IMG/VR virus record: IMGVR_UViG_3300043446_002312
Coordinates: 1 to 54,786 of that record
DNA from: a virus
Strand: one strand, 5' to 3'
DNA length: 54,786 nucleotides
Under the pieces are notes generated by a model that did not search any database, was not told the origin of the DNA, and worked only from the letters and a program-made list of their open reading frames with translations. Made by a program: the position numbers and the translations under genes. Within the stretch, counting starts at the first letter, position 1, and the number at the start of each line of letters is the position of its first letter. Shown piece by piece: positions 39,338 through 47,385 of this stretch.

Positions 39338-41332
39338 TCACAGTTTGACTTCTTCAAGGTTGGCCACCTTGATTCCTTTTGCTCCAGGGCGACCTTGCTT
39401 CACAGTGCTGATGCTAAGCTCCACCTTCTTCTTGCGCGGGGAAACCCAGGGCACGGGGTAAGAGCCTTCACCAAGGTATACAAACTCGGCTTCGGCAGGT
39501 AACCAGAGCTTCCCCTTGCTAGTTGCTTTGCACAGGTCTTCACCACTCAGCACAACAGCCTTAAGTTGATCTTCCAGTTTGAAGACACAGAGGTATTTCC
39601 GCTGAGAAACTTCAGCTTCCCGTTTCGCAAGAGCCACAGGACCGTAGCCCGTGGAGATTGGGCCCTTGAAAGTTGCCCCAACTTTCTTCAAGAAGCCATC
39701 ATGGGTCATTAAAACCAATTTTTCTTTCGCGTCGACGACCATTGCACCCCGTGGGCCCTTGGCCTGCTCAACAACACCCTTCTTCAAATCAATCTTCAGG
39801 AACCGGGGCCTAGGGGGGGCGGGGGGCCTCTTCTGCCCTGCCCTCGGGCTGGCGGCCACGCTTCCAGCCGGAGGCTCCACCAGGGCGCTCCTGCGGGCCT
39901 CACCGTGGCGTTTGGCGAGCTCAGTGATCTGTGTGTACACCCACTTCTGGCGCACCTCTTTGTTCTTTACCAGCTCGTCAAGGGTCTTCAGGCGGTCCTC
40001 CAAGGTTTGCTTCTCGGTTTCCAGTTCAGCCTGGTCAAGACCTGTGAGTTGACGAAGGCGCATCTCAAGGATTGCCTCGGCTTGATCTCGAGTGAACTTG
40101 AACGGGCGGTCCACAAGGGCAACCAGAGCCTCCTTCTTTGATGCCGACTCCTTGATCTTCTTGATGATCGCATCAATCTTGTTGATGGCTTTGATGAAGC
40201 CAATCACGATCTCAAGACGCTGCTCAGTAAGGTCTAGCTCTTGGGAGAACTTTCGCTCCAGGCGAGCCATTCGCCACGAGAACCATTTCTGACAAATTTC
40301 AACTGGGCTGAGCTCGACGGGTCGCGTACCGTCAATAACCAGCGTTTTTGCTGAATAACGAGTGTCGAGATCGGTGTATGCGTAGAGTTGCTCAACCAGC
40401 TGCTCAGTTCCAACATTGGGCTTCGCAACAATCGTGACGCGGTCTCCGGTGAGATCAGACTCGTCGATAACTTCTGCGATTCCATCGAGTTTTCCTTTCT
40501 CTAGAGCGTCACGAACTTGTTCACCGAGTTTCTCAGGGTTGACCCCAGGCGGGAAATGCGTGAATGTAATTGTGAGGCGATCTTTTGCCTTGCCGCTTCG
40601 TTTCTGTACGCCTGTCTCGTGCTTAGCGCGGCAGCGAATGTTGCCAGAGCCTGTTTCTTTGTACCTCTTGAGTTCTTCGTCATTGACAATGTCGCATCCA
40701 GTCGGAAAGTCGGGGATTAGGAGTTCGCGTGCTTTCGCCTCCTTTGGCGCTTTGAACTCGCACGCAAGTTTGGTGGCCTCTACAACTGCTCGCAGAGAGT
40801 GGGGAGCCAGCTTCGTTGAGAACCCCACGGCAATACCTGTGTCGCCATTCAGCAACACCGAAGGAATCGCAGTGTTAAACCGCTCTGCCTCCTGACGGGA
40901 TCCGTCGTAGTTCGGCCTCGTTTCCCAGGTGGCTTTGTCCTGCAGAAGCAATTCAACAGCGGAGGGTCGCAGTTTACACTCGGTATAGCGAGCGGCTGCA
41001 GGGCCGTCAACGGTGCTACCGAAGTTTCCGTGACCGTCAACCCACGGAACGTTGTTGTTCCAGGTTGTGGCCATGTTGACCAGAGTGCCGTAGCAATCGC
41101 CGTGCGGGTGGTAGTAACCCATCGCAAGGCCAGTTACGCGGGCGCACTTCACATAGCGTTTGTCTGGCATCAACCCTTCCTCAAACATCGTCTGAAGGAC
41201 GCGACGCTGGGCTGGTTTCAAACCGTCATACATGTCTGGGATGGCTCGCCCAAGAAGGACGGCCATCGAGTAAGCCATGTAATCCTCCTTCATTTGGGAG
41301 GTTAGATTGGTCGTTGTAAGGTTTTCCGTCAT
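39338..41332 (-). CDS. DNA topoisomerase/gyrase subunit A-type protein
   Basis: 664 aa from the ATG at 41332 (MTENLTTTNLTSQMKEDYMA), which overlaps the upstream stop. Residues about 20-480 are the GyrA/ParC breakage-reunion domain: GLKPAQRRVLQTMFEEGLMP, HPHGDCYGTLVNM, catalytic Tyr116 in AAARYTECKL, GIAVGFSTKLAPHSLRAVVE. The C-terminal 140 residues are a short pinwheel-like domain. A GC-rich linker of about 30 residues (SVAASPRAGQKRPPAPPRPR) separates them. T4-type phages split topoisomerase II into subunits; the ATPase (GyrB-like) partner is not in this window. Relieves supercoiling in replication. Confidence 0.88.
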   Translation of the reverse strand: MTENLTTTNLTSQMKEDYMAYSMAVLLGRAIPDMYDGLKPAQRRVLQTMFEEGLMPDKRYVKCARVTGLAMGYYHPHGDCYGTLVNMATTWNNNVPWVDGHGNFGSTVDGPAAARYTECKLRPSAVELLLQDKATWETRPNYDGSRQEAERFNTAIPSVLLNGDTGIAVGFSTKLAPHSLRAVVEATKLACEFKAPKEAKARELLIPDFPTGCDIVNDEELKRYKETGSGNIRCRAKHETGVQKRSGKAKDRLTITFTHFPPGVNPEKLGEQVRDALEKGKLDGIAEVIDESDLTGDRVTIVAKPNVGTEQLVEQLYAYTDLDTRYSAKTLVIDGTRPVELSPVEICQKWFSWRMARLERKFSQELDLTEQRLEIVIGFIKAINKIDAIIKKIKESASKKEALVALVDRPFKFTRDQAEAILEMRLRQLTGLDQAELETEKQTLEDRLKTLDELVKNKEVRQKWVYTQITELAKRHGEARRSALVEPPAGSVAASPRAGQKRPPAPPRPRFLKIDLKKGVVEQAKGPRGAMVVDAKEKLVLMTHDGFLKKVGATFKGPISTGYGPVALAKREAEVSQRKYLCVFKLEDQLKAVVLSGEDLCKATSKGKLWLPAEAEFVYLGEGSYPVPWVSPRKKKVELSISTVKQGRPGAKGIKVANLEEVKL

Positions 41333-41598
41333 TCGGCCTTCGGTAGAGAGCGAATTCGCTCGATCAAGGTGTCTACAGCGTCCACTGTGCAAAACCGAAT
41401 CACATCGTTGGTGATCTCAGTTTCGTACGTCAGGTGCGCGTGCTTGCCCTCATTATGGCTCAGGACGGCCACTTCGTAAAGCGCATTCTCGCCGATCTCG
41501 TATTCAGGGATAACAGAGATTCCGTAACCGTTGTCAAACAGCTCCTTATGCTGGAGTCCAAGAGGATGGGGGAAGAGTTTAAGATCTTCGAGTTTCAT
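41329..41598 (-). CDS. Small hypothetical protein
   Basis: 89 aa: MKLEDLKLFPHPLGLQHKEL, DNGYGISVIPEYEIGENALY, then VTYETEIT-like TYETEITNDVIRFCTVDAVD. Short alpha/beta protein; resembles conserved phage hypotheticals but I cannot name a family. Coupled to both neighbours through 4-nt overlaps, directly upstream of the topoisomerase gene. Confidence 0.7.
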   Translation of the reverse strand: MKLEDLKLFPHPLGLQHKELFDNGYGISVIPEYEIGENALYEVAVLSHNEGKHAHLTYETEITNDVIRFCTVDAVDTLIERIRSLPKAE

Positions 41599-41801
41599 TC
41601 TTCAAAAAGCTGTGCGTATTCTTCTTCGGTGACATTGTCTTCGATCTCACCGATTAGTTCTTCGTCGGTGTAACTGCCGATGTAATCTAGTTGGATATCA
41701 GCGAAGAACCGTTCAAGGTCTCGAGTAGACATTCCATCCAGGTAGCGTTCAACGAGCCATTCCACAAGATAGGAACGCTTTTCGGGGGATAATCCAGTCA
41801 T
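41595..41801 (-). CDS. Small acidic hypothetical protein
   Basis: 68 aa: SPEKRSYLVEWLVERYLDGM, STRDLERFFADIQLDYIGSY, TDEELIGEIEDNVTEEEYAQ. All-helical, acidic C-terminus. Overlaps both neighbours by 1-4 nt. Function unknown. Confidence 0.68.
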   Translation of the reverse strand: MTGLSPEKRSYLVEWLVERYLDGMSTRDLERFFADIQLDYIGSYTDEELIGEIEDNVTEEEYAQLFEE

Positions 41802-41965
41802 CAGTAGTTAGAAACAGTGGTGAAAATAGTGCCAGTATGGTTGTAACGGAGATCCACATCGCACTGGTACTCTTCACTCAAGTCGTACGCAAGATCGTAT
41901 GCACGATCAAGGTCAGTCGTAGTGTTTTCCCAGGGAGCAGCGGGACAGATCACGTCGATTCGCAT
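41801..41965 (-). CDS. Small hypothetical protein
   Basis: 54 aa, read directly. ATG at 41965, with GAGAG upstream; stop overlaps the next ATG (TGATG). Sequence begins MRIDVICPAAPWENTTTDLD and includes AYDLSEEYQCDVDLRYNHTG. Function unknown. Confidence 0.62.
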   Translation of the reverse strand: MRIDVICPAAPWENTTTDLDRAYDLAYDLSEEYQCDVDLRYNHTGTIFTTVSNY

Positions 41966-41981
41966 AAGGTTCTCTCTTGTC

Positions 41982-42314
41982 TCAGTTAGCCTTCAGAACC
42001 AGGCGGTCGGCAGAGGTGCCAACGCGGAACGCACCGTTCCAGAGGTAAGCACCCCAGAAGTAGGGATCCTTACCGGAAACATTCTGAAACTCGGCGGTAA
42101 TCGAGCCGTACTGCTCTTGACGATCAACCTCAAACTCCAGGTCACGCAGGTTGCGAACTCCGAAGAACTCCTTCAGGTCTTGCAGTTTGCTGAAGTACAG
42201 GTCGCCGACTTTGAACCCAACGAAACGGTTGGCATCGGTCAGGTCTGCGCCTTTGCGAACGTAGCCGGCTTTGACGACTTGGCCGGCGGTGAGGTTGGAA
42301 ACGGTTTTCTTCAT
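41982..42314 (-). CDS. Hypothetical protein, leaderless gene
   Basis: 110 aa: MKKTVSNLTAGQVVKAGYVR, DANRFVGFKVGDLYFSKLQD, QEQYGSITAEFQNVSGKDPY, AFRVGTSADRLVLKAN. Beta-rich, no family known to me. The gene is preceded at zero distance by the 44-nt promoter block, so its mRNA should be leaderless. Confidence 0.72.
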   Translation of the reverse strand: MKKTVSNLTAGQVVKAGYVRKGADLTDANRFVGFKVGDLYFSKLQDLKEFFGVRNLRDLEFEVDRQEQYGSITAEFQNVSGKDPYFWGAYLWNGAFRVGTSADRLVLKAN

Positions 42315-42355
42315 GTAATTACTATAGCGCCTTTTGCCCGTTTTCGAAAGGGGGC
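42312..42355 (-). promoter_or_regulatory. 44-nt leaderless promoter block P1
   Basis: Minus strand: GCCCCCTTT at the 5' end, GCAAAA in the spacer (weak -35 at 42344-42349), -10 TATAGT (42321-42326), 6 nt, then ATG. Aligns without gaps to the blocks at 48280, 48617 and 51021. Confidence 0.7.
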
Positions 42356-42370
42356 AGGCCGAACTATACG

Positions 42371-42388
42371 GTTCGGGTATCCGAACTC
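42371..42388 (-). terminator. Hairpin after the kinase gene
   Basis: Minus sense GTTCGG-ATAC-CCGAAC, a perfect 6-bp stem two nt after the stop. No U-tract is seen; it may terminate or protect the 3' end before promoter block P1. Confidence 0.45.
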
Positions 42389-42389
42389 C

Positions 42390-42869
42390 TCACTCGTTAA
42401 CCAGCACAGCGTGCTTGTATTTATTGCGCAGGTTCAGTATGCGTGTTGCCATACCTTTTTGCCACGATTCACTTTGTGCTTCCCCTCTGCCAGCGTGACG
42501 TTTTGCCAACTCTTTCTCACTCACAGTGACAACAATTAACTCCATGTCGCCGTATTCAAACATAGCATCTAGGTTGGGATTGTTGCTCAAGCGTTCACCT
42601 TCTCCTAGTATAGTCCAGTCCGGGTGAGACTGCGACATTGAGGCCAACCACTCTCTGAATTTAGGACCTACACCTTTGCTCCACCTGTCTGTACCGCTAA
42701 AAACTTGCTCGTCGTATATGCCCAGCACGATTGTCTTCGATGTTTCAAATTTATGGTAAACCACCAAACCTTCTTTCACCAAGGTTGACTCACCTAGGGA
42801 CTTCATACGCTCACGCATCAAGGTGCTTTTACCAACCCCAGGACGTCCAATGTAGTACTGAATTTTCAT
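42390..42869 (-). CDS. P-loop kinase, 5-hydroxymethyl-dU DNA kinase-like
   Basis: 159 aa from the second ATG at 42869, which has AGGAGA 6 nt upstream. The P-loop GRPGVGKST spans residues 8-16 (Lys14). The C-terminal half reads ILGEGERLSNNPNLDAMF, then SEKELAKRHAGRGEAQSESW, then GMATRILNLRNKY. That order (EG.R...., R..RG..Q, K....KI.NL) is the pattern I know from phage P-loop kinases that phosphorylate 5-hydroxymethyl-dU in DNA as the first step of thymine hypermodification. The helical partner domain sometimes fused to it is absent. Adjacent to the pyrophosphorylase-like gene. Confidence 0.62.
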   Translation of the reverse strand: MKIQYYIGRPGVGKSTLMRERMKSLGESTLVKEGLVVYHKFETSKTIVLGIYDEQVFSGTDRWSKGVGPKFREWLASMSQSHPDWTILGEGERLSNNPNLDAMFEYGDMELIVVTVSEKELAKRHAGRGEAQSESWQKGMATRILNLRNKYKHAVLVNE

Positions 42870-42902
42870 GAACATTCTCCTTGTTTGAGATAAAGAATTA
42901 CG

Positions 42903-42914
42903 CGCTCTAGAGCG
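42903..42914. promoter_or_regulatory. Palindrome in the leader of the kinase gene
   Basis: Perfect 12-nt palindrome CGCTCTAGAGCG in the transcribed leader, 34 nt before the kinase start codon. It could be an operator or a leader hairpin. Confidence 0.4.
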
Positions 42915-42948
42915 GAAACTGTGTCGCCACGACTACGATTACATTGAC

Positions 42949-42977
42949 AGTATAGCCCGCTTTAGCCTACGTGTAAA
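42949..42977 (-). promoter_or_regulatory. Promoter upstream of the kinase gene
   Basis: Minus strand: -35 TTTACA (42972-42977), 17-nt spacer, -10 TATACT (42949-42954). Unlike the leaderless set it leaves a leader of about 75 nt with AAGGAGA. Just after the -10 lies ATGTAA, a start directly followed by a stop. The promoter abuts the stop of gene 42985-44049. Confidence 0.65.
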
Positions 42978-42984
42978 GGTCGGG

Positions 42985-44049
42985 TTACCGAACCGGGTAG
43001 TGGAAAGTGCCAGAATCATGGAACAGAAACATTTTCTGTTTGTCCACGATAGCCCCCTCGGGAGCCAGTAGATCCCCTATTACCTCTTTTCGTGCCTGAT
43101 GCAAAACCTTCCACTCAATGCCTTGCCAACCGTCTTTCTCTGCTTGAGAGATTTCTTCTGACTGTCTATCCAGGTAATAACCCATGTACCGACCCTTCTT
43201 AGTCCGGAACAATTTTTTGTAGGAGCACAGGCAAGTTTCCAGAGAGAAGTTGTCTATGTGACTGGCCAGGTGTGGATGACGCATTTTGCTCTCTCGAAGC
43301 ACCTCCGCCCCAAATCCTTCCAACCAATCATACTCAGTTGCAGTAAGTTTCTGATTGACCCACTCGTCTTTGCCGGCTGCGAAGCACAAACCATTTCGGT
43401 GACTTTTGCTTCCTGAATAGTCGTTGAGGAAGAGTGTTGGACACTCCAAAGGTATGCCGCAGGTGTGCTTTAAAGTTTGTAGGTAAAAGAACGCCGTGTA
43501 CCTTCCAAACTTGTACCAGCTACCTTTGACAATGTTCCACAGTTTAGCAAAGTTTTCTTCTGGTGATCCTAAACAAATGGCGTTAAACTTGCTATACTGA
43601 CTGCGACCCCGAAGCCAATCCTGATAAGACTCATACATGGCAGGGAGGTGCCCCTTACTCCACTTCGTGTCGACTTGATATCGAAGGCGAGGGTAGTTTT
43701 CGTTATTCCACTTTGTAAACCTCTCAACAGAGGCCAATTCTTCATCGGGGAACTCTTGCTTGTAGACCCAAGCTGTGGGTAAGTTGTATGTGTGATACAG
43801 CCAAGCGAACCACAATTTTTCCTCGACGCTGTGCTCGTATCGCTGATTTAAATAGTTCATCAACCACAACGCAGGGTCGCAGTCTCCGTTCTCAACCGAC
43901 CAAGCGTACCATCGAATAAAACCTTCCCGCCTGTTCCCTAACTCACGGTAATCATGACCAACGTTCTCTTCATCTGCACGGGTAACATCAACCGCAGCGC
44001 CTCTGCTCACGTTATTCTCGAGGCCCATAGTTCTGCTCATAAAGTTCAA
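42985..44049 (-). CDS. Putative amino acid:DNA transferase (aGPT pyrophosphorylase-like)
   Basis: 354 aa from the ATG at 44049 or 347 from ATG 44028. Contains RREGFIRWYAWSVENGDCDP, LWFAWLYHTYNLPTAWVYKQ, WSKGHLPAMYESYQDWLRG, GSWYKFGRYTAFFYLQTLK and RYMGYYLDRQSEEISQAEKD. The central part looks like a DNA-glycosylase-type helical (HhH) fold, and the whole resembles the alpha-glutamyl/putrescinyl-thymine pyrophosphorylases, which replace a pyrophosphate on hydroxymethyl-dU with an amine. This assignment is from memory of the family and from the adjacent kinase, not proven. About 95 nt of its 5' end overlap the opposite-strand phosphatase gene, so the true start is uncertain. Confidence 0.5.
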   Translation of the reverse strand: MNFMSRTMGLENNVSRGAAVDVTRADEENVGHDYRELGNRREGFIRWYAWSVENGDCDPALWLMNYLNQRYEHSVEEKLWFAWLYHTYNLPTAWVYKQEFPDEELASVERFTKWNNENYPRLRYQVDTKWSKGHLPAMYESYQDWLRGRSQYSKFNAICLGSPEENFAKLWNIVKGSWYKFGRYTAFFYLQTLKHTCGIPLECPTLFLNDYSGSKSHRNGLCFAAGKDEWVNQKLTATEYDWLEGFGAEVLRESKMRHPHLASHIDNFSLETCLCSYKKLFRTKKGRYMGYYLDRQSEEISQAEKDGWQGIEWKVLHQARKEVIGDLLAPEGAIVDKQKMFLFHDSGTFHYPVR

Positions 44050-44361
44050 TCATGTGGTACGGGTAAGGTGGCTCCTTCGCATCGTAAGATCCCGAGAAAA
44101 ATGCGAGAAGTTTTGGAGAATCTTGGATACTATCCGCACAACCATCGTTCCCAAGGCATATCGGCAGATTTGCTGGATTGGGCGGACGTCATCGTCTGCA
44201 TGGGCAATGTTCACGAAAAGTATATGACTGTGCACTACCCGCAGCACTGCCACAAAGTGACAAATTGGCTTGTAGATGACCCTCACTTTGCTGTTGGCAC
44301 AGAAAAACATTACTCCGTTGCCAAACAGATCGAAGAGCTCGTTCTCAGCCGATTTTGTTGA
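43954..44361 (+). CDS. Low-molecular-weight protein tyrosine phosphatase-like protein
   Basis: 135 aa, the only recognised gene on the plus strand. VLFICTGNINRSASAHVIL is the CX5R signature P-loop (Cys8, Arg14) of LMW phosphatases, and LVDDPHF near residue 107 is the general-acid Asp-Pro loop. Length is slightly short of the usual 150 aa. It overlaps antisense with the start of gene 42985-44049 and with the last 17 nt of the amidoligase gene. Family members remove phosphate from tyrosine or small phosphorylated molecules; the substrate here is unknown. Its strand suggests later insertion or separate regulation. Confidence 0.85.
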   Translation: MTNVLFICTGNINRSASAHVILEAHSSAHKVQSCGTGKVAPSHRKIPRKMREVLENLGYYPHNHRSQGISADLLDWADVIVCMGNVHEKYMTVHYPQHCHKVTNWLVDDPHFAVGTEKHYSVAKQIEELVLSRFC

Positions 44362-45283
44362 TCCACTCTTCAACTTGCTTCGCAGAGCATTGCTCTAGGT
44401 TCAAGTCTTTTCTCATGTTGTTTAACCGTTCTGTAACAACTTTGCGCGAGTTTTTATCAAAATTAGTATATTGATAACCAACCTCCATGCTGTGGTTGTA
44501 AGGCAAAAATGTCGGAAATTGGTAATTGTATGCATTCACTATCTCACTAGGTGGTGGATTATCCCAGACTCGAGTCATAAACTCAAACACCCAAACAAAG
44601 CAAGAAGTGATTTCAAAAGAGTCGAGGGTGTTAGTAAAGTGACGGAATTCCACCGTGTCTGTTTCTTTCAACTGCAGCAAATTGATACCTGCCCGTGTTG
44701 TCAAACCCCAGGCGGGTTCGCCATACTTGTCTTGAGGGGCGTGTGCAGCCAGGAACTCCTCTACCGATGCCGCGTTCAAAGCTCGCTCAACCCTGTCTCG
44801 AGGTACAGCATACTGGTGTGAAACTTTGCGGCGGCGGTAACGTTTCATCGCACCTTGGTACTCCTTTTTTGTTTCAAACTGGTCACGGCACGGAACGGGA
44901 ATCGGCTCAATTGCTTCATAAATTGCGTTCTGATTTTCATCAACATACCGCAGCAGAGTTTTCAACGCTTTCAGGTCTTCGGACAACCCTGGGACACGAA
45001 CATGCAAATGCAGGTTCGTACGGTAATTCAGTTGCGGCCCGATACCTGCAGCCATCAAAGCATCAAAGAAGTCGACTTGCTCTGCAATTGTTTCCGTCGG
45101 TCGTGAGTTAATTTCACCACCTTTTGTGTACAACAACCCTTTAGGGTCGTTGGCGATGCCCGTCGAACTCACGATCGAGTAATCTTTTTTGTTCCAACTT
45201 AGACCATCGGGCAGCTTTGCTTTGCGATCGATGTCACCGTACTCGTATTCCGCACCGAACGTAATTTTCTTGGGATCAATCAC
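44345..45283 (-). CDS. Amidoligase (Amidoligase_2-like, glutamine synthetase fold)
   Basis: 312 aa, GTG start at 45283 overlapping the amidotransferase stop (GTGA). Shows family features: ITFGAEYEYGDI near the N-terminus, YTKGGEINSRPTETIAEQVD, NYRTNLHLHVRVPGLSED, TRAGINLLQLKETDTVEFRH, FTNTLDSFEI. These match COOH-NH2 ligases of the Amidoligase_2 group, which use ATP to join a carboxylate and an amine. The upstream neighbour is a glutamine amidotransferase, a known pairing for this family. Within the island it may amidate or extend an amino acid attached to DNA; a peptide or small-molecule substrate is possible. Confidence 0.8.
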   Translation of the reverse strand: MIDPKKITFGAEYEYGDIDRKAKLPDGLSWNKKDYSIVSSTGIANDPKGLLYTKGGEINSRPTETIAEQVDFFDALMAAGIGPQLNYRTNLHLHVRVPGLSEDLKALKTLLRYVDENQNAIYEAIEPIPVPCRDQFETKKEYQGAMKRYRRRKVSHQYAVPRDRVERALNAASVEEFLAAHAPQDKYGEPAWGLTTRAGINLLQLKETDTVEFRHFTNTLDSFEITSCFVWVFEFMTRVWDNPPPSEIVNAYNYQFPTFLPYNHSMEVGYQYTNFDKNSRKVVTERLNNMRKDLNLEQCSAKQVEEWINKIG

Positions 45284-45942
45284 GGCACAAGCTCCTTAAC
45301 CTCAATAATTTTATGCAAAGTGTGGGGCCGATAAACGATTCCTGGCTCGCAGCGTTTTGCGCCTTGCAAGCCGGCCCTGCGAGCAATATCTGCTGTACTA
45401 CAGATAAACCACCCGTTCTCAACTTTGACCTGATAGAGAGGGCGTTTCCCGTTACGGTACCAAGCCAAACCTTCTTTCGCATGCAGTTCGGTCACGGCCA
45501 TGCTTGCTTCAGAGAATTCTTCAAGGGGTTGCTTACCTACATGCCGCGCTTGGTACAGCAATTCAGAGTCGTTACACGTGGTTAGTTCGTAACCGTATTC
45601 TTCCCAGTATACTGGGCTCCTTTGATCTACCACCCCGTTATGAGCTATTGCCAGGTCGTCAAAAACCTGGATTGGTTGGTTATATTCGAGGTCGGAAGTT
45701 GAGTAGCGAGTGTGCCCGATCAGTTGCAAAAGGTGGTCGCCTGGTTGAACCTCCGCAAAGTGCATTCGAATAAACCACTCAGCCGAGATTGGCGCCTTGC
45801 GAGTAATGACCTTGTTGTTTTGAACTAACGAATAGCCCGTTGCATGCTTACCTCGAATGCGAGACTCATAGAATAAACGCTTGAGCGTTTCGATTTGTTG
45901 TCGAGAGGGGCTCTCAAGATAAGCCCCGACGATGCCACACAT
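45280..45942 (-). CDS. Class II glutamine amidotransferase
   Basis: 220 aa. Starts MCGIVGAYLE: Cys2 is the N-terminal nucleophile after removal of Met. RGKHATGYSLV, IGHTRYST, IAHNGVV and the NDSE segment (CNDSELLYQA) are the class II (GlmS/PurF-type) glutaminase motifs. No synthase domain follows, so it supplies ammonia to a partner, most likely the amidoligase with which it is coupled by a 4-nt overlap. The ATG overlaps the dioxygenase stop (TAATG). Confidence 0.88.
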   Translation of the reverse strand: MCGIVGAYLESPSRQQIETLKRLFYESRIRGKHATGYSLVQNNKVITRKAPISAEWFIRMHFAEVQPGDHLLQLIGHTRYSTSDLEYNQPIQVFDDLAIAHNGVVDQRSPVYWEEYGYELTTCNDSELLYQARHVGKQPLEEFSEASMAVTELHAKEGLAWYRNGKRPLYQVKVENGWFICSTADIARRAGLQGAKRCEPGIVYRPHTLHKIIEVKELVP

Positions 45943-47366
45943 TAGTTTTCGGTATACCAGTAGTTCGTTCGAGAAGCTTGCGGACAGTGCCTAGCCCGGT
46001 ACTCGTCCCACTCATCACTTACCCACATGGAAGGGAAGACACCACTAAATTTGCCACCGTCATTTTTACGGTAGCGGTCTTCATACTGCTTTTGAGAGTA
46101 AGCGATGAACTCTTTGCGGCAGCACTCAGCTTGATAATCGTCGAGCTTAGCCATGCCATCACGGGCGTAGAACACCAGTACAACACTCTCAGCGGTTCCG
46201 GTTTTATCTACAAACTCGGTCTGCCCATGCACTCGGTTGCAGTTGTCTCCTACGAAGAAATCCCCATGACGAAGGTTAAAGGCTAAACGGAACTCTCCCA
46301 TAACAAAATACTGGCCGTCATACTTCTCTCCATCGTGTTTTTCGTTGGTGATGTTCGTTAGAACAGCAACACCGCGAGGGTTGTTCTTACCGTCCAGGTG
46401 CCAAAAGGTGGAGAAATTGTGGTTGATTGTAATAGTCGAGAAAGTTTTAGTTCCCAGAAGGGTGTAACGATCATCCTTACAATCTTTCATCACATTGTGG
46501 ATGTAATTCCACTCCTCCGGCATTGTTTCTTTGTACAAGTCGGATGCTTGCTGATACAACGCTTGATGAGCAACAAAATCATCATAGCGTTTTTGGGTGG
46601 TGGCAGACAGCCTTCCAAAAGGGTTCCGAGCAGAGCGATCCATGAACCCCAGGATGTTACTGTAGACTTTGTTTGCCCTGGTTTGAATGCTTACAAAGTT
46701 TTTATAGGACTTAGCTGCATAAGCGATCTGATCCTCAGCAGTTGCCCACAACTCCAACCAATTGTCAAACCACTCTTGACGCAGCTGATCCCGTTCAGCC
46801 AAGACTGCTTCTTTTTCAGCCTGTGGGGTTTTCTTCTTGCGGGCAATAGATTCCAGTTCAAGAATCCGGTCTTTGTTGACCAGTCCGGAATCTAAAATCT
46901 TTTTAACGTACAGTGAAAACCGTGCGAAGCCGGTGTGCTTGGAGACGAGGTCCTGGGCCTCCTGCAGCGTCGTGATGTTACCCTTGGCTGCTTCCCGGAA
47001 GAAAGCCACTTGGCCATTGGTCAGGCGGGCAGAGGTGTCTGTAGTGAGCTCTTTACCCCCTACCAGGCCTCGTTGGTCAGAGTAGAGATCTTTGCTGACC
47101 CATTTCCAGAAGTTATAACTTTCAGAGTTTGCCTCAATTTTAGTGACTTCGGAGAGAGCACTCTTCAAGAATACAATTGCCCTCTTACCGTTCAAGTATA
47201 CGATTGTATTTCCGTCGATAACTCGATCGTAGTCCTCTTCGGTAGGACGATCCCCGAGACGCTCTTTCTCGAAGGGGAACATTTCGTCAAATTCTATAAC
47301 CTCGCACTCGTAACTTCCAGTACAAGTTTGAATGGTTTCTGTCTTGGTCAAAGTGGATGTGGCCAT
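45942..47366 (-). CDS. TET/JBP-like 2OG-Fe(II) dioxygenase
   Basis: 474 aa from the ATG at 47366, with GAGAGG 4-5 nt upstream; an upstream ATG at 47390 lies in the promoter -10 and is rejected. The C-terminal double-stranded beta-helix shows HxD in NFSTFWHLDGKN (His323, Asp325), a distal His in NCNRVHGQTEF (His380) and the 2OG-binding Arg in VVLVFYAR (Arg402). The order, spacing and DQRGLVGGKELT (97-108) fit TET/JBP enzymes, which hydroxylate the methyl group of thymine or 5-methylcytosine in DNA. Residues about 110-290 are helical and specific. First gene of the dioxygenase-amidotransferase-amidoligase operon. Confidence 0.75.
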   Translation of the reverse strand: MATSTLTKTETIQTCTGSYECEVIEFDEMFPFEKERLGDRPTEEDYDRVIDGNTIVYLNGKRAIVFLKSALSEVTKIEANSESYNFWKWVSKDLYSDQRGLVGGKELTTDTSARLTNGQVAFFREAAKGNITTLQEAQDLVSKHTGFARFSLYVKKILDSGLVNKDRILELESIARKKKTPQAEKEAVLAERDQLRQEWFDNWLELWATAEDQIAYAAKSYKNFVSIQTRANKVYSNILGFMDRSARNPFGRLSATTQKRYDDFVAHQALYQQASDLYKETMPEEWNYIHNVMKDCKDDRYTLLGTKTFSTITINHNFSTFWHLDGKNNPRGVAVLTNITNEKHDGEKYDGQYFVMGEFRLAFNLRHGDFFVGDNCNRVHGQTEFVDKTGTAESVVLVFYARDGMAKLDDYQAECCRKEFIAYSQKQYEDRYRKNDGGKFSGVFPSMWVSDEWDEYRARHCPQASRTNYWYTEN

Positions 47367-47385
47367 GGTTCCTCTCGTTTTGGTA

